NCBI RefSeq assembly: GCF_024757985.1 | Contig: NZ_CP103289.1 | Coordinates: 4,030,001 to 4,094,000 of the forward strand | From: Cellulomonas sp. NS3 | GTDB taxonomy: Bacteria > Actinomycetota > Actinomycetes > Actinomycetales > Cellulomonadaceae | Length of the DNA stretch: 64,000 nucleotides | Reading direction: 5' to 3' | Shown: positions 55,347 through 63,639 of the stretch, one piece after another | How the letters are laid out: each line of letters begins with the position of its first letter | How positions within the stretch are numbered: the stretch's first letter is position 1 | The notes under the pieces: model-generated | Databases searched by the model: none | The model's input: only the letters and a program-made list of their open reading frames with translations | Told to the model about the DNA's origin: nothing | Position numbers and translations under genes: made by a program

Positions 55347-55523
55347 ATGCTCCGTGTCTCGCCACGCACCCGGAAGATCGTCGCGGCCGTGACGGCCGCC
55401 GCCGTCCTGGCGCTCGCGGGCCTGGCCGGCCTGGCGGCTATGCAGCCCGCGCGCGCCGCCTCGTCGGACCTGCCGTTCACGGTGACCACCACCTCCGACC
55501 GCCCCGAGGAGACGTTCCGCTAG
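55347..55523 (+). CDS. Short secreted peptide or truncated exported protein (58 residues)
   Basis: A good ribosome site (CAGGGGGAAG) precedes the ATG. The product has a textbook Sec signal: basic start RVSPRTRK, hydrophobic core IVAAVTAAAVLALAGLAGLA, then MQPARA-AS, a likely signal peptidase cut near residue 37. Only about 21 residues remain as mature peptide before a TAG stop. This could be a genuine small exported peptide or the remnant of a larger secreted protein ended by a nonsense change (TAG follows TTCCGC, and the frame stays open beyond). I cannot decide. Confidence 0.5.
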   Translation: MLRVSPRTRKIVAAVTAAAVLALAGLAGLAAMQPARAASSDLPFTVTTTSDRPEETFR

Positions 55524-55702
55524 GCGATGGCCCGCAGCCACGCGACGGGCGAGCAGGGGTACGTCGACCGGCACGCACCCGCCCGCCGGGTTCGGTCGCG
55601 GCGGGCACCGGGCCCCGGCGGCGATGACGCTCCAGACGTCCGGCTCGTCGGTCGGGACCGAGCCGTCGAGAGCGGGCCGTCGAGAGCGGGCAGGACGTCC
55701 CG

Positions 55703-56581
55703 TCAGACCCGCGCGAGAGCGGCGTCGAGAGCAGCGAGGAAGTCCTCCCGACCCTCGCGCCGCACGCTGTGCCCGGCGCCGGGGATCGCGACGTGCGTGA
55801 GCCGCTCGCCGAGGGCCTCGTGCGCGCGCTCGACCTGGGCGGCCCCCACGAGCGCCCCCCGGCCGACGTCGCCGGTCACCAGGGTCACCGGCACACGCAC
55901 CTCCGCGAGCGCCTCGACCCACGCGCGGCCGTTCCAGTCGTGCGTCACGTGCACGAGTCGCTGGTCGAGCTGCGCCTTGGATCGGGCCCACGGGCCGTGC
56001 TCGTCGTCCGCGAAGGCCTGCTGCGTCGCCCGGGAGCGGGCCTCGAGCGTCTCGGCGTCGACGCCCGCGAAGGACAGCAGGAACGGCGCGAGGAACGGCG
56101 GCACCCCGTCGGGCGTCGCGACCCCGCCGGTGTCCCAGGCGGGGTCCTCGAGCACGAGCCCCGCGACGAGGCCGGGCTCGGTGAGCGTGAGCTCGGTCGC
56201 GACGAGCCCGCCCATCGAGTGACCGACGACGAGCGCGGGACCGTCGACGACGTGCCGCAGGACCGCGGCGGCGTCGGCCGCGAGCGACGCGATCGTGAAC
56301 GACCCCTCGCCGAGCGGGGTCCGGCCGTGGCCCCGCGCGTCGACCCCGACGACGAGCCGGTCGGCGGCGAGCAGGCGCGCGACCGGGTCCCAGGTCTCCG
56401 CGGAGTCGGTCACGCCGTGCAGCAGGAGCACCGGGAGCGCGTCGCCGGGCCGCCCCCACACGGTGTAGCCGACGGGACGCCCGTCGACGCCGAGCGTGCG
56501 CTCGCTGCGGTGCACGACGGTCCCGTCGGCCTCGCCCTCCGCGGTGCCCGGTTCCCCGGCGCCACGCGCGTCGAGCGTCAT
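55703..56581 (-). CDS. Alpha/beta-hydrolase fold protein
   Basis: This 292-residue hydrolase has the oxyanion segment LLLHGVTDSAETWDPVARLL (about 52-71), the nucleophile elbow GHSMGG (about 117-122), and the catalytic His in IPGAGHSVRREGR near the C-terminus. An acidic member probably sits in VTLVTGDVGRG. It resembles esterases or epoxide/lactone hydrolases; the substrate is unknown. Its start codon overlaps the stop of the upstream aldo/keto reductase by four bases (ATGA), so the two are translationally coupled. Confidence 0.9.
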   Translation of the reverse strand: MTLDARGAGEPGTAEGEADGTVVHRSERTLGVDGRPVGYTVWGRPGDALPVLLLHGVTDSAETWDPVARLLAADRLVVGVDARGHGRTPLGEGSFTIASLAADAAAVLRHVVDGPALVVGHSMGGLVATELTLTEPGLVAGLVLEDPAWDTGGVATPDGVPPFLAPFLLSFAGVDAETLEARSRATQQAFADDEHGPWARSKAQLDQRLVHVTHDWNGRAWVEALAEVRVPVTLVTGDVGRGALVGAAQVERAHEALGERLTHVAIPGAGHSVRREGREDFLAALDAALARV

Positions 56582-57621
56582 CGCGCGGTCCCGTCGACCG
56601 CGTGCTCCTCGATCGCGGCGAGCTCGTCGTCGGTCAGCGCGGCCGCCTCGAGCGCGGCGACGTTGTTCTCGAGCTGCGCGACGCTCGACGCGCCGATGAG
56701 CGCCGACGTGACCCGCTCGTCGCGCAGGACCCACGCGAGCGCGAGCTGCGCGAGGCTCTGGCCGCGCGCCGACGCGATCTCGTCCAGCGCCCGCGCCCGG
56801 GCCAGGTACGTCTCGCTGATGCGCTCGGGCTGCAGGAAACGGCTCTGCGCCGCACGCGAGTCGCCGGGAACCTCCCCGGAGAGGTAGCGGTCGGTCAGCA
56901 GGCCCTGCGCGAGCGGGGAGAACACGATCATGCCGATGCCGAGGTCGCCGACCGCGTCGAGCAGCGTCTCCTCCTGGCCGTCGCCGACCTGCTCGACGTG
57001 CCGGTTGAACATCGAGTAGCTCGGCTGGTGGATGAGCAGGGGCGTCCCGAGCTCGGCGAGCACGCGCTGCGCCTCGCGGGTCTGCGCCGGGGAGTAGTTC
57101 GAGATGCCCGCGTACAGCGCCCTGCCGCTCTGGACGGCGGTGTGCAGCGCGCCCATCGTCTCCTCGATCGGGACGCTCGGGTCGGGGCGGTGCGAGTAGA
57201 AGACGTCGACGTAGTCGACCCCGATCCGCCGCAGCGACTGGTCGAGCGAGGCGAGCAGGTACTTGCGCGAGCCGCCGTCGCCGTACGGGCCGGGCCACAT
57301 GTCGTAGCCGGCCTTCGAGGAGATCACGAGCTCGTCGCGGTAGGGCCGCAGGTCGCTCGCGAGCACGCGCCCGAAGTTCTCCTCCGCCGAGCCGTACGGC
57401 GGGCCGTAGTTGTTGGCGAGGTCGAAGTGCGTGATGCCGAGGTCGAACGCGCGGCGCAGGATCGCGCGCTGGGTGTCCCCCGACGTCGTCCCGCCGAAGT
57501 TGTGCCACAGGCCGAGCGACAGCGCGGGGAGCGCGAGCCCGCTGCGCCCCGCCCGGCGGTAGGTCATGGCCTCGTAGCGGTTCTCGGCGGCCGTGAAGGG
57601 GCGGTGGGGCTCGGTCGGCAT
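56578..57621 (-). CDS. Aldo/keto reductase (YghZ/Gpr-like)
   Basis: This 347-residue AKR has the (beta/alpha)8 signature FDLGITHFDLANNYGPPYGS (catalytic Asp and Tyr), the Lys in VISSKAGYDMWPGPYG, and VFYSHRPDPSVPIEETM (His). NADPH-binding residues near the C-terminus (ALIGASSVAQLENNV) fit. The GPPYGSAEENFGRVL pattern marks the AKR14 group, which includes L-glyceraldehyde-3-phosphate reductase, so a small aldehyde detoxification role is likely. It is first in a coupled two-gene operon with the alpha/beta hydrolase. A TAGGCT box lies upstream at about 57657. Confidence 0.93.
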   Translation of the reverse strand: MPTEPHRPFTAAENRYEAMTYRRAGRSGLALPALSLGLWHNFGGTTSGDTQRAILRRAFDLGITHFDLANNYGPPYGSAEENFGRVLASDLRPYRDELVISSKAGYDMWPGPYGDGGSRKYLLASLDQSLRRIGVDYVDVFYSHRPDPSVPIEETMGALHTAVQSGRALYAGISNYSPAQTREAQRVLAELGTPLLIHQPSYSMFNRHVEQVGDGQEETLLDAVGDLGIGMIVFSPLAQGLLTDRYLSGEVPGDSRAAQSRFLQPERISETYLARARALDEIASARGQSLAQLALAWVLRDERVTSALIGASSVAQLENNVAALEAAALTDDELAAIEEHAVDGTAR

Positions 57622-57764
57622 CGGTGGCGTCCTCTCGCAGGGTCGGTCGCGACCAGCCTAGGTGCCGTTCGGCGTCACCCGGATCGGGGGTTGACCCGGT
57701 CGGCTCAGGTCACGATATGGTCACGGCTTCGCCGGGGGGCGGACGACGCCAGGAGACACGCAGC

Positions 57765-58796
57765 ATGCCGACGACCCGCCGCCGGACCCTCATGATCGCC
57801 CTCGTCGCCGTCGCGGCCCTGTGCGCGGGGTGCAAGGCCGGCCCCGTGGAGGCGCGCCCGACGGGCTCCTCGCCGACCGTCGTGGCGCCCTCGCCCGACG
57901 CGTCCACCACGCCGTCCCCGGGCTCGACGGCCACGACCGACCCGGCCCCGAGCGCGTCCGCCACGCCCTCCGCGACCCCTGCGCCCACCGCGACGCCGAC
58001 CACCCCGGGGCCGACGAGCACACCGACGGCACCCGCCTCGGCGCCACCCGTCGCGGCGCCGACCGGTCTCGGCGGGATCGTCGTCGACTACCAGCTCGGC
58101 GGCGCGTACGCCCTCCCGGCCGGGGTGGGCGGCGTCGTGCGCGACAGCACGTCGGAGCCCGCGCCCGGCGCCTACTCGATCTGCTACGTCAACGGCTTCC
58201 AGACCCAGCCCGACGAGCGCTCCATGTGGCTGCGCGAGCACCCGGACCTCGTGCTGCGCGACGCCGACGGGCGCGTGGTCGCCGACCCGGGCTGGCCCGA
58301 CGAGCTGCTGCTCGACATGTCGACCGACGACAAGCGGGCCCGCCTCGCGGACCTGGTCGGGACGACCCTGCAGCGGTGCGCCGACGCCGGCTTCGACGCC
58401 GTGGAGCTCGACAACCTCGACTCCTACACCCGGTCCGGCGGGCTGCTCACCGCCGATGACGCGCTCGCGACGGCCGCCCGGTACGTCGCCGTCGCGCACG
58501 GTCTCGGGCTCGCCGTCGGGCAGAAGAACGCCGCGGACCTGACCCGCCGCGGGCACGACGAGGTCGGTTTCGACTTCGCCGTCGCTGAGGAGTGCCACCG
58601 CTGGGACGAGTGCGCGGCCTACACGGACGTGTACGGCGACCAGGTGATCGACGTGGAGTACGCCGACGACCTGCGCGGCACGTTCGCCGAGGTGTGCGCC
58701 GACCCGCAGACGCCCTTCTCGACGGTGCTGCGCGACCACGACCTGACGACCCCCGCATCGCGCGCGCACGTGTTCGAGGCCTGCCCGCGCGGCTGA
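57765..58796 (+). CDS. GH114-like (endo-alpha-1,4-polygalactosaminidase family) exported protein
   Basis: The 343-residue product starts at an ATG with AGGAG nine bases upstream. An N-terminal export signal (RRRTLMIALVAVAALCAGC) ends in Cys 23, so it may be a lipoprotein, although the -3 residue is Cys rather than Leu. A Pro/Ser/Thr-rich linker (about 30-95) leads to a TIM-barrel domain (about 100-343) with GH114/TM1410-like motifs: SICYVNGFQTQPDE, ELLLDMSTDDKRARL, VELDNLDSYTRSGG (acidic active-site candidates), and GLAVGQKN. Family members cleave alpha-1,4-linked galactosamine polymers. A role in modifying surface or biofilm polysaccharide is plausible. Confidence 0.87.
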   Translation: MPTTRRRTLMIALVAVAALCAGCKAGPVEARPTGSSPTVVAPSPDASTTPSPGSTATTDPAPSASATPSATPAPTATPTTPGPTSTPTAPASAPPVAAPTGLGGIVVDYQLGGAYALPAGVGGVVRDSTSEPAPGAYSICYVNGFQTQPDERSMWLREHPDLVLRDADGRVVADPGWPDELLLDMSTDDKRARLADLVGTTLQRCADAGFDAVELDNLDSYTRSGGLLTADDALATAARYVAVAHGLGLAVGQKNAADLTRRGHDEVGFDFAVAEECHRWDECAAYTDVYGDQVIDVEYADDLRGTFAEVCADPQTPFSTVLRDHDLTTPASRAHVFEACPRG

Positions 58797-58827
58797 GCAC
58801 TGTGCGCCGGGGTGGGAGGATCGCCGG

Positions 58828-59292
58828 GTGCTGCACGTCGTCTTCTTCGAGCCCCGCATCCCCGGCAACACCGGCAGCACCATCCGGCTGGTCTCCGCGA
58901 CCGGTGCGACGCTGCACCTCGTCGAGCCGCTCGGCTTCGACCTCAGCGAGCCGAAGCTGCGCCGCGCCGGGCTCGACTACCACGACCTCGCGCACGTCGT
59001 CGTGCACCCGGGCCTCGACGCGTGCCTCGATGCGCTGCCCGGCTCGCGGGTCTTCGCGTTCACGACCCAGGCGACGACCGGCTACACGACGGTCGGCTAC
59101 CGCGAGGACGACGTCCTGCTGTTCGGGCCCGAGCCGACCGGGCTGCCCGACGAGGTCCTGGCGCACCCGCGCGTGACCGACCGGCTGCGCATCCCGATGC
59201 TCGCGGGGCGCCGGTCGCTCAACCTCTCGACGTCCGCGGCCGTCGCGTCGTACGAGGCGTGGCGCCAGCTGGGGTTCGCCGGCGGGGTGTGA
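58828..59292 (+). CDS. trmL: tRNA (cytidine/uridine-34 2'-O)-methyltransferase TrmL
   Basis: TrmL methylates the ribose at the wobble base of tRNA-Leu using AdoMet. The 154-residue SPOUT protein has motif 1 FFEPRIPGNTGSTIRL (about 6-21), motif 2 LLFGPEPTGLPDEVL (about 91-105) and motif 3 LRIPMLAGRRSLNLSTSAAV (about 118-137), which form the trefoil-knot cofactor pocket. Length is standard. The start is GTG at 58828; GAGGAT six bases upstream may act as a -10 for a leaderless message. It is convergent with a MarR gene. Confidence 0.94.
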   Translation: MLHVVFFEPRIPGNTGSTIRLVSATGATLHLVEPLGFDLSEPKLRRAGLDYHDLAHVVVHPGLDACLDALPGSRVFAFTTQATTGYTTVGYREDDVLLFGPEPTGLPDEVLAHPRVTDRLRIPMLAGRRSLNLSTSAAVASYEAWRQLGFAGGV

Positions 59293-59340
59293 CGGCTCCC
59301 CGGATCGCCGGCCGCGCCCGCGTCACCGGCCGCCTGCGGG

Positions 59341-59802
59341 TCACCGGCCGTCGACGAGGCGGTCGCGGAGCCGGTCGGTCAGGCCGCGCATGTCGTCGAG
59401 GAGCGCGCCCATCCGGTCGAGGTCGTCGACGGTGAGCCGGTCGAGGAGCGACGCGCCCTCCTCGACGAGCGGGCGGTAGACCTCCCACGTGACGGCCTGC
59501 CCGGCCTCGGTCATGCGCACGTGCACCTGGCGGCGGTCGAGGTCGGAGCGCACGCGCTCGACGAGGCCCTTGCGCTCGAGCCGGTCGATGAGCGCGGTCG
59601 TCGCCGCGGGGCGCAGGCCGGTCGCGGCGGCGAGCTCGCCGGCGGTCTTGGGGCCGTCCGCGAGCCAGTCGAGGCACCGCAGGTCGGCGGGGCCCACGCC
59701 GAGGTGCCGCGCCGCGGCGTCGTCGAACGCCTGGACGCTGCGCTGGTAGCGCTGGAGCGCGGCCCCGACCGACGCCACGGCCTCTTGACGCGACCCGCGC
59801 AT
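59341..59802 (-). CDS. MarR-family transcriptional regulator
   Basis: This 153-residue protein has the winged helix-turn-helix KTAGELAAATGLRPAATTAL (about 52-71) and the wing RVRSDLDRRQVHVRMTEAG (about 81-99), with flanking dimerisation helices. MarR proteins repress an adjacent gene and release on binding a phenolic or similar ligand. It is divergent from an FAD monooxygenase, and a perfect palindrome lies between the two start codons, so the monooxygenase is its obvious target. Confidence 0.93.
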   Translation of the reverse strand: MRGSRQEAVASVGAALQRYQRSVQAFDDAAARHLGVGPADLRCLDWLADGPKTAGELAAATGLRPAATTALIDRLERKGLVERVRSDLDRRQVHVRMTEAGQAVTWEVYRPLVEEGASLLDRLTVDDLDRMGALLDDMRGLTDRLRDRLVDGR

Positions 59803-59813
59803 CTCCCTAACCT

Positions 59814-59826
59814 TTCGATAATCGAA
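59814..59826. promoter_or_regulatory. MarR operator TTCGAT-A-ATCGAA
   Basis: A perfect 6-base inverted repeat with one central base lies in the 56-base gap between the divergent MarR and monooxygenase genes. It is strikingly AT-rich for this genome. Confidence 0.75.
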
Positions 59827-59858
59827 TTTTCCAAATCTCGTAGGGAAAGGGTACCGCC

Positions 59859-61034
59859 ATGAGGGCAGTCGTCGTGGGAGGCGGGGTCGCCGGACCGGCC
59901 GTCGGTCTCGCGCTGCACCGCGCCGGGATCGACGCCGTCGTGCTCGAGCGCCGGGCCGTCGTCGACCCGGACGAGGGCTCGTACCTCACCCTCGGACCGA
60001 ACGGGCTCGACGCGCTCACGCCCCTCGGCGTCCGCGGCCCCGTCGAGGCGGCCGGGTTCCCGACGCGGCGCAACGTCCTGCAGGGCTCGACGGGGCGGGC
60101 CCTCGGCGCGCTCTCGCTCACCGGCACCCTCCCGGGCGGTGCCGCGCTGACCCTCAAGCGGTCCCGGCTCGCCGCCGAGCTCACCACGCACGCGGCGCGC
60201 GCCGGGGTCGACGTGCGCCTCGGCGCCCACGTCGGCCGGGTCGGCCCCGGCGTCGTGACCCTCGACGACGGCACCACCGTGCGCGGCGACGTCGTGATCG
60301 GCGCCGACGGCGTGCACTCGCGCGTGCGGCGCGCGATCGACCCCACCGCGCCCGCGGGTCGCTACGTCGGCCTCACGAACTTCGGCGGGATCACACGGGG
60401 CACGCCGCTCGCCGACACCCTCCCGCCCGCGGCGTGGCTCCTCGTCTTCGGCAGCCGGGCGTTCTTCGGCGCGCACCCCACCCCCGACGGCGACGTGGTG
60501 TGGTTCGTCAACGTCCCCCGCGCGCGGACCACCCCCGAGGAGCGGGCCGGGACGAGCGAGGTGCGGTGGCGCGAGCACCTCCACGAGCTCCTGCGCGACG
60601 ACCCGGGGCCGGCCGCGGAGCTGGTCGCGGCCGGCCGGCTCGAGCTCGCCGGGGACAACACGTTCGACCTCCCGCACGTGCCGACGTGGTCGCGCGACGG
60701 CATGGTCGTCGTCGGCGACGCCGCGCACGCCCCCTCGCCGAGCTCCGGGCAGGGCGCCTCGATCGCGCTCGAGGACGCGGTCGTGCTCGCCCAGGCGCTG
60801 CGCGACGCACCGGACGTGACCACCGCGCTCGCGACCTACGAGCACCTGCGCCGCCCGCGAGTCGAGCGGGTCGTCGCCGCCGGGGCGCGCAGCGGCAGCG
60901 CGAAGATCGCCGGGCCGCTCGGGCGCCGCGTCCAGGACCTCGTGATGCCGCTCGTCCTCCGGCACGTCGTGACCGACCGGAGCACCGCCTGGATGTACGA
61001 CCACCGCATCGACTGGGACGCCCGGGTCGCATGA
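59859..61034 (+). CDS. FAD-dependent aromatic-hydroxylase-type monooxygenase
   Basis: This 391-residue group A flavoprotein monooxygenase has the FAD fold [20 protein letters not shown] (about 4-23), the GD-type motif [15 protein letters not shown] (about 146-160), and the second FAD motif [20 protein letters not shown] (about 286-305). Such enzymes hydroxylate aromatic or polyketide-like compounds with NAD(P)H; TetX-type antibiotic inactivation is another known use. The divergent MarR gene suggests induction by the substrate. AGGGAAAGGG precedes the ATG. Confidence 0.92.
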   Translation: MRAVVVGGGVAGPAVGLALHRAGIDAVVLERRAVVDPDEGSYLTLGPNGLDALTPLGVRGPVEAAGFPTRRNVLQGSTGRALGALSLTGTLPGGAALTLKRSRLAAELTTHAARAGVDVRLGAHVGRVGPGVVTLDDGTTVRGDVVIGADGVHSRVRRAIDPTAPAGRYVGLTNFGGITRGTPLADTLPPAAWLLVFGSRAFFGAHPTPDGDVVWFVNVPRARTTPEERAGTSEVRWREHLHELLRDDPGPAAELVAAGRLELAGDNTFDLPHVPTWSRDGMVVVGDAAHAPSPSSGQGASIALEDAVVLAQALRDAPDVTTALATYEHLRRPRVERVVAAGARSGSAKIAGPLGRRVQDLVMPLVLRHVVTDRSTAWMYDHRIDWDARVA

Positions 61035-61102
61035 GCCGGCGCGAGCCCGCGGGAGCGGGGCCGGCAGACCCGGTCCTGGGCGAGCACCGGCACACTGCAC
61101 GC

Positions 61103-61441
61103 ATGACCGTGCTGCGCTCGACCGCCCTGTTCCTGCTCGCTGCGGTCGCCGAGATCGGCGGTGCCTGGCTGATCTGGCAGGGCGTGCGCGAGCACCGCGG
61201 CGTCCTGTGGATCGGCGCCGGGGTGCTCGCGCTCGGCGCCTACGGCTTCGTCGCGACGCTGCAGCCGGACCCGAGCTTCGGGCGGATCCTCGCGGCGTAC
61301 GGCGGGGTCTTCGTCGCGGGGTCGCTCGCGTGGGGCGTCGTCGTCGACCGGTTCCAGCCCGACCGGTGGGACCTGACCGGCGCCGCCCTGTGCCTGCTCG
61401 GCGTCGCCGTCATCATGTTCGCGCCCCGGGGCGTCGCCTGA
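61103..61441 (+). CDS. ynfA: YnfA-family (UPF0060) membrane protein
   Basis: This 112-residue protein has four membrane helices and the family hallmarks [20 protein letters not shown] (about 9-28), [30 protein letters not shown] and [18 protein letters not shown]. Members resemble small multidrug-resistance transporters and are proposed drug or cation exporters; function in this host is unproven. It begins 68 bases after the monooxygenase, so the two may be co-transcribed. Confidence 0.93.
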   Translation: MTVLRSTALFLLAAVAEIGGAWLIWQGVREHRGVLWIGAGVLALGAYGFVATLQPDPSFGRILAAYGGVFVAGSLAWGVVVDRFQPDRWDLTGAALCLLGVAVIMFAPRGVA

Positions 61442-61464
61442 CGGGCCGCCTCAGCGTGCCGTCC

Positions 61465-61500
61465 GGCGTCGGCGTCGGCGTCCAGGCGTCCAGGCGTCCA
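61465..61500. repeat. Short GGCGTC(CA) direct repeats
   Basis: Two GGCGTC units and then three GGCGTCCA units lie in the gap before the VOC gene. They are of low complexity and probably slippage-derived. Confidence 0.7.
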
Positions 61501-61548
61501 CAGGCCCGGCACGGTGGGGCGTGTCGGTGGTGGGCGCGACGATGAGCC

Positions 61549-61929
61549 ATGGCCACGCACACGCACCGCATCCCCCACTCGATCGACTACGTCGAGCTCC
61601 CCGCGACCGACCTCGCGGCGGCGCGCGCGTTCTACGGGGCGGCGTTCGGCTGGCAGTTCACCGCGTACGGCGAGGGGTACGCCGGCATCCGCACGGCGGC
61701 CGAGGAGGGCTCCGACGAGGCGGGTGGGCTGGCGCTCGCCGAGTCGGCGGCCGTCACGCGCGGCGGCCCGTTCGTCCTGCTGTACTCCGCGGACCTCGAC
61801 GCGACGCTCGACGCGGTCACGCGCGCCGGCGGCACGGTCGTCGACGGGCCCTACGCCTTCCCGGGCGGGCGGCGGTTCCACTTCCTCGACCCGTCGGGCA
61901 ACGAGCTCGGCGTCTGGTCGGAGTCGTAG
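61549..61929 (+). CDS. VOC-family (glyoxalase-like) protein
   Basis: This 126-residue protein has two beta-alpha-beta modules: IDYVELPATDLAAARAFYGA (about 12-31) with FGWQFTAYGEGYAGI, and LLYSADLDATLDAVTRAGGT (about 74-93), ending FHFLDPSGNELGVWS. His, Tyr and Glu residues are in positions that could bind a metal as in glyoxalase/dioxygenase relatives. The substrate is unknown. It is preceded by GACGAT five bases before the ATG, hinting at a leaderless transcript. Confidence 0.88.
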   Translation: MATHTHRIPHSIDYVELPATDLAAARAFYGAAFGWQFTAYGEGYAGIRTAAEEGSDEAGGLALAESAAVTRGGPFVLLYSADLDATLDAVTRAGGTVVDGPYAFPGGRRFHFLDPSGNELGVWSES

Positions 61930-61965
61930 CAGCAGGGTCCGGTCGGCCCCGCACCCCTCGACGTC

Positions 61966-62004
61966 GGCCGGCTCCGCGGCGCGGCTGGCTGCGCGGAGTC
62001 GGCC
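61966..62004. terminator. Bidirectional hairpin terminator
   Basis: GGCCGGCTCCGCG (61966-61978) pairs with CGCGGAGTCGGCC (61992-62004), with one G-T wobble, between convergent genes. Confidence 0.65.
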
Positions 62005-62073
62005 GGTCCCCCGGCTCGCCGCGGCGCGCGGTGCTGCGCGCCCGCGCTCGTGCGTGCGCACCCTCCGGGTCGG

Positions 62074-62724
62074 CTACGGCGTCCAGACCGTGAGGTCGAC
62101 CTCGGAGCCCTCGGGGTCGGCCAGCGTCCACCGTTGCGGCGCACGGGCGTCGCTCACGACTCTCCCCCCGGCGGCGACCGCGGCGGCGACCCGCTCCTCG
62201 AGCTGGTCGGCGGCGAGCTGCACCTCAGCCCGGGGCCGGTCGCGCTGCGGTTCGCGGTCGTCCGTGTGCGGGAACGTCCACGACGGGCCGCGCCGCAGCG
62301 GGTCCACCAGATCCGCGTCCCCCGCATCCTGGTAGCCGAGCACCGCGCGCCAGAACGGCCGGACCTGCGCGGCGGCGAGCGCCTCGAGCGCGACCTGCAC
62401 GTGCTGTACGGCCGCCGGGTCCGCGTGCGCGTCGAGCGCCCGCGCCGCAGCGGAGATCGTCCGGGCGAGGTCGAGGTCGCGGGTGCGGAACCCCTCGGGC
62501 TCGTCACCACGCAGCCGGACCGTCACGCCCTCCGGGCGCAGGTCCACGTCGGGATGACGGTTCACGGTCGTGGCAGCCGCGCTGATCGCCTGGACGAGCG
62601 CGGCGCCGACCGAGAACGAGGAGGTCCGGAAGTGCGCGCACGCCCACACCCCGCCGGGCAGCACGCGCCAGTCATCGAGCCCGTGCGCCTCCGCCACCTG
62701 CCGAGGGCTGATCCGTTCGGTCAT
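62074..62724 (-). CDS. Pterin-4a-carbinolamine dehydratase-like / VOC fusion protein
   Basis: This 216-residue two-domain protein has an N-terminal half (about 1-100) that follows the PCD/DCoH fold: SPRQVAEAHGLDDWRVL, FSVGAALVQAISAAATTVNR, HPDVDLRPEGVTVRL, and TRDLDLARTISAAARAL. The usual HHPxW core reads NRHPD, and the later catalytic His/Trp appears lost, so dehydratase activity is doubtful. The C-terminal half (about 105-216) is a single VOC module (VQVALEALAAAQVRPFWRAV; LADPEGSEVDLTVWTP). Such fusions occur in actinobacteria with no proven function. TAGCGT lies six bases before the ATG. Confidence 0.8.
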   Translation of the reverse strand: MTERISPRQVAEAHGLDDWRVLPGGVWACAHFRTSSFSVGAALVQAISAAATTVNRHPDVDLRPEGVTVRLRGDEPEGFRTRDLDLARTISAAARALDAHADPAAVQHVQVALEALAAAQVRPFWRAVLGYQDAGDADLVDPLRRGPSWTFPHTDDREPQRDRPRAEVQLAADQLEERVAAAVAAGGRVVSDARAPQRWTLADPEGSEVDLTVWTP

Positions 62725-62730
62725 GCCCTC

Positions 62731-62736
62731 ACGCTA
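62731..62736 (-). promoter_or_regulatory. Putative -10 (TAGCGT) giving leaderless mRNA
   Basis: On the minus strand, TAGCGT precedes the ATG at 62724 by six bases, without a ribosome site. Confidence 0.45.
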
Positions 62737-62835
62737 GCGACCCGCACCGCCCCGAGGACGCCGGTGCGTCGCTCCCGGCCCTGGACACGCGGCCGGGCCG
62801 GGTGCACCGTGGAGGTCTCGGCGAAGGAGCCACCC

Positions 62836-63576
62836 GTGGACGCAACACTGACGTTGGCCGCCGACGACCCGCTCGCGCGCGAGGCCGCCGACGCGATCCG
62901 CACCGGCGACGTCGAACGGCTGCGTGGGCTGCTCGCCGCGAACCCCGGGCTCGCGGCGGCCCGGATCACGCGCGACGTCGCCCAGCCGGACGCGACCGTC
63001 GAGGACCTGCCGACGTGCACGCTGCTGCACGTCGCGACCGACCACCCGGGCCACCTCCTCGCCGTCGGGCGCACGATCGAGGTGCTCGTCGCCGCGGGCG
63101 CCGACCCCGACGCGCCGTTCACCGGGCCGCACGCGGAGACCGCGCTGCACTGGGCCGCGAGCAACGACGACGTCGAGGCGGTCGAGGCGCTCGTCCGGGC
63201 GGGCGCGGACCTCGAGGCGCCCGGCTCCGTCATCGGGGACGGCTCGGGCACGGCCCTGGCGGACGCCGTGGCGTTCGGGCAGTGGCGCGCCGCGGAGCAC
63301 CTGTTCCACGCGGGCGCGACCGCGAACCTCTGGCAGGCGGCCGGGCTCGGGATCGTCGACCGGGTCGAGGCGCTGCTCGACGCCGATCCTGCGCCGGACG
63401 TCGACGACGTGACCACCGCGCTGTGGTGCGCGGCGCACGGCGGGCAGCGGGCGTGCGTCGACCTGCTGCTCGCTCGAGGGGCGGACCCGACCTGGATCGG
63501 CTTCGATGGCCTCACTGCCGCCGGCGCCGCGCGCCGGGCCGGTCACGGCGAGCTCGCCGACGCGCTCACCCCCTGA
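62836..63576 (+). CDS. Ankyrin-repeat protein
   Basis: This 246-residue protein is built of ankyrin-type helix pairs: ADAIRTGDVERLRGLLAANP, TIEVLVAAGADPDAPFTG, ETALHWAASNDDVEAVEALV followed by RAGADLEAPG, TALWCAAHGGQRACVDLLLA followed by RGADPTWIG, and GLTAAGAARRAGHGELADAL. The central repeats are degenerate. No signal peptide is present, so it is cytoplasmic and probably binds another protein. The start is GTG with AAGGAG seven bases upstream, close after the divergent PCD-like/VOC gene. Confidence 0.9.
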   Translation: MDATLTLAADDPLAREAADAIRTGDVERLRGLLAANPGLAAARITRDVAQPDATVEDLPTCTLLHVATDHPGHLLAVGRTIEVLVAAGADPDAPFTGPHAETALHWAASNDDVEAVEALVRAGADLEAPGSVIGDGSGTALADAVAFGQWRAAEHLFHAGATANLWQAAGLGIVDRVEALLDADPAPDVDDVTTALWCAAHGGQRACVDLLLARGADPTWIGFDGLTAAGAARRAGHGELADALTP

Positions 63577-63639
63577 GCCGGCGTCGCCGACCGACGGCAG
63601 CGGACGTACGCCCAGGTTCGACCGTCGAAGGAGAGCCCG

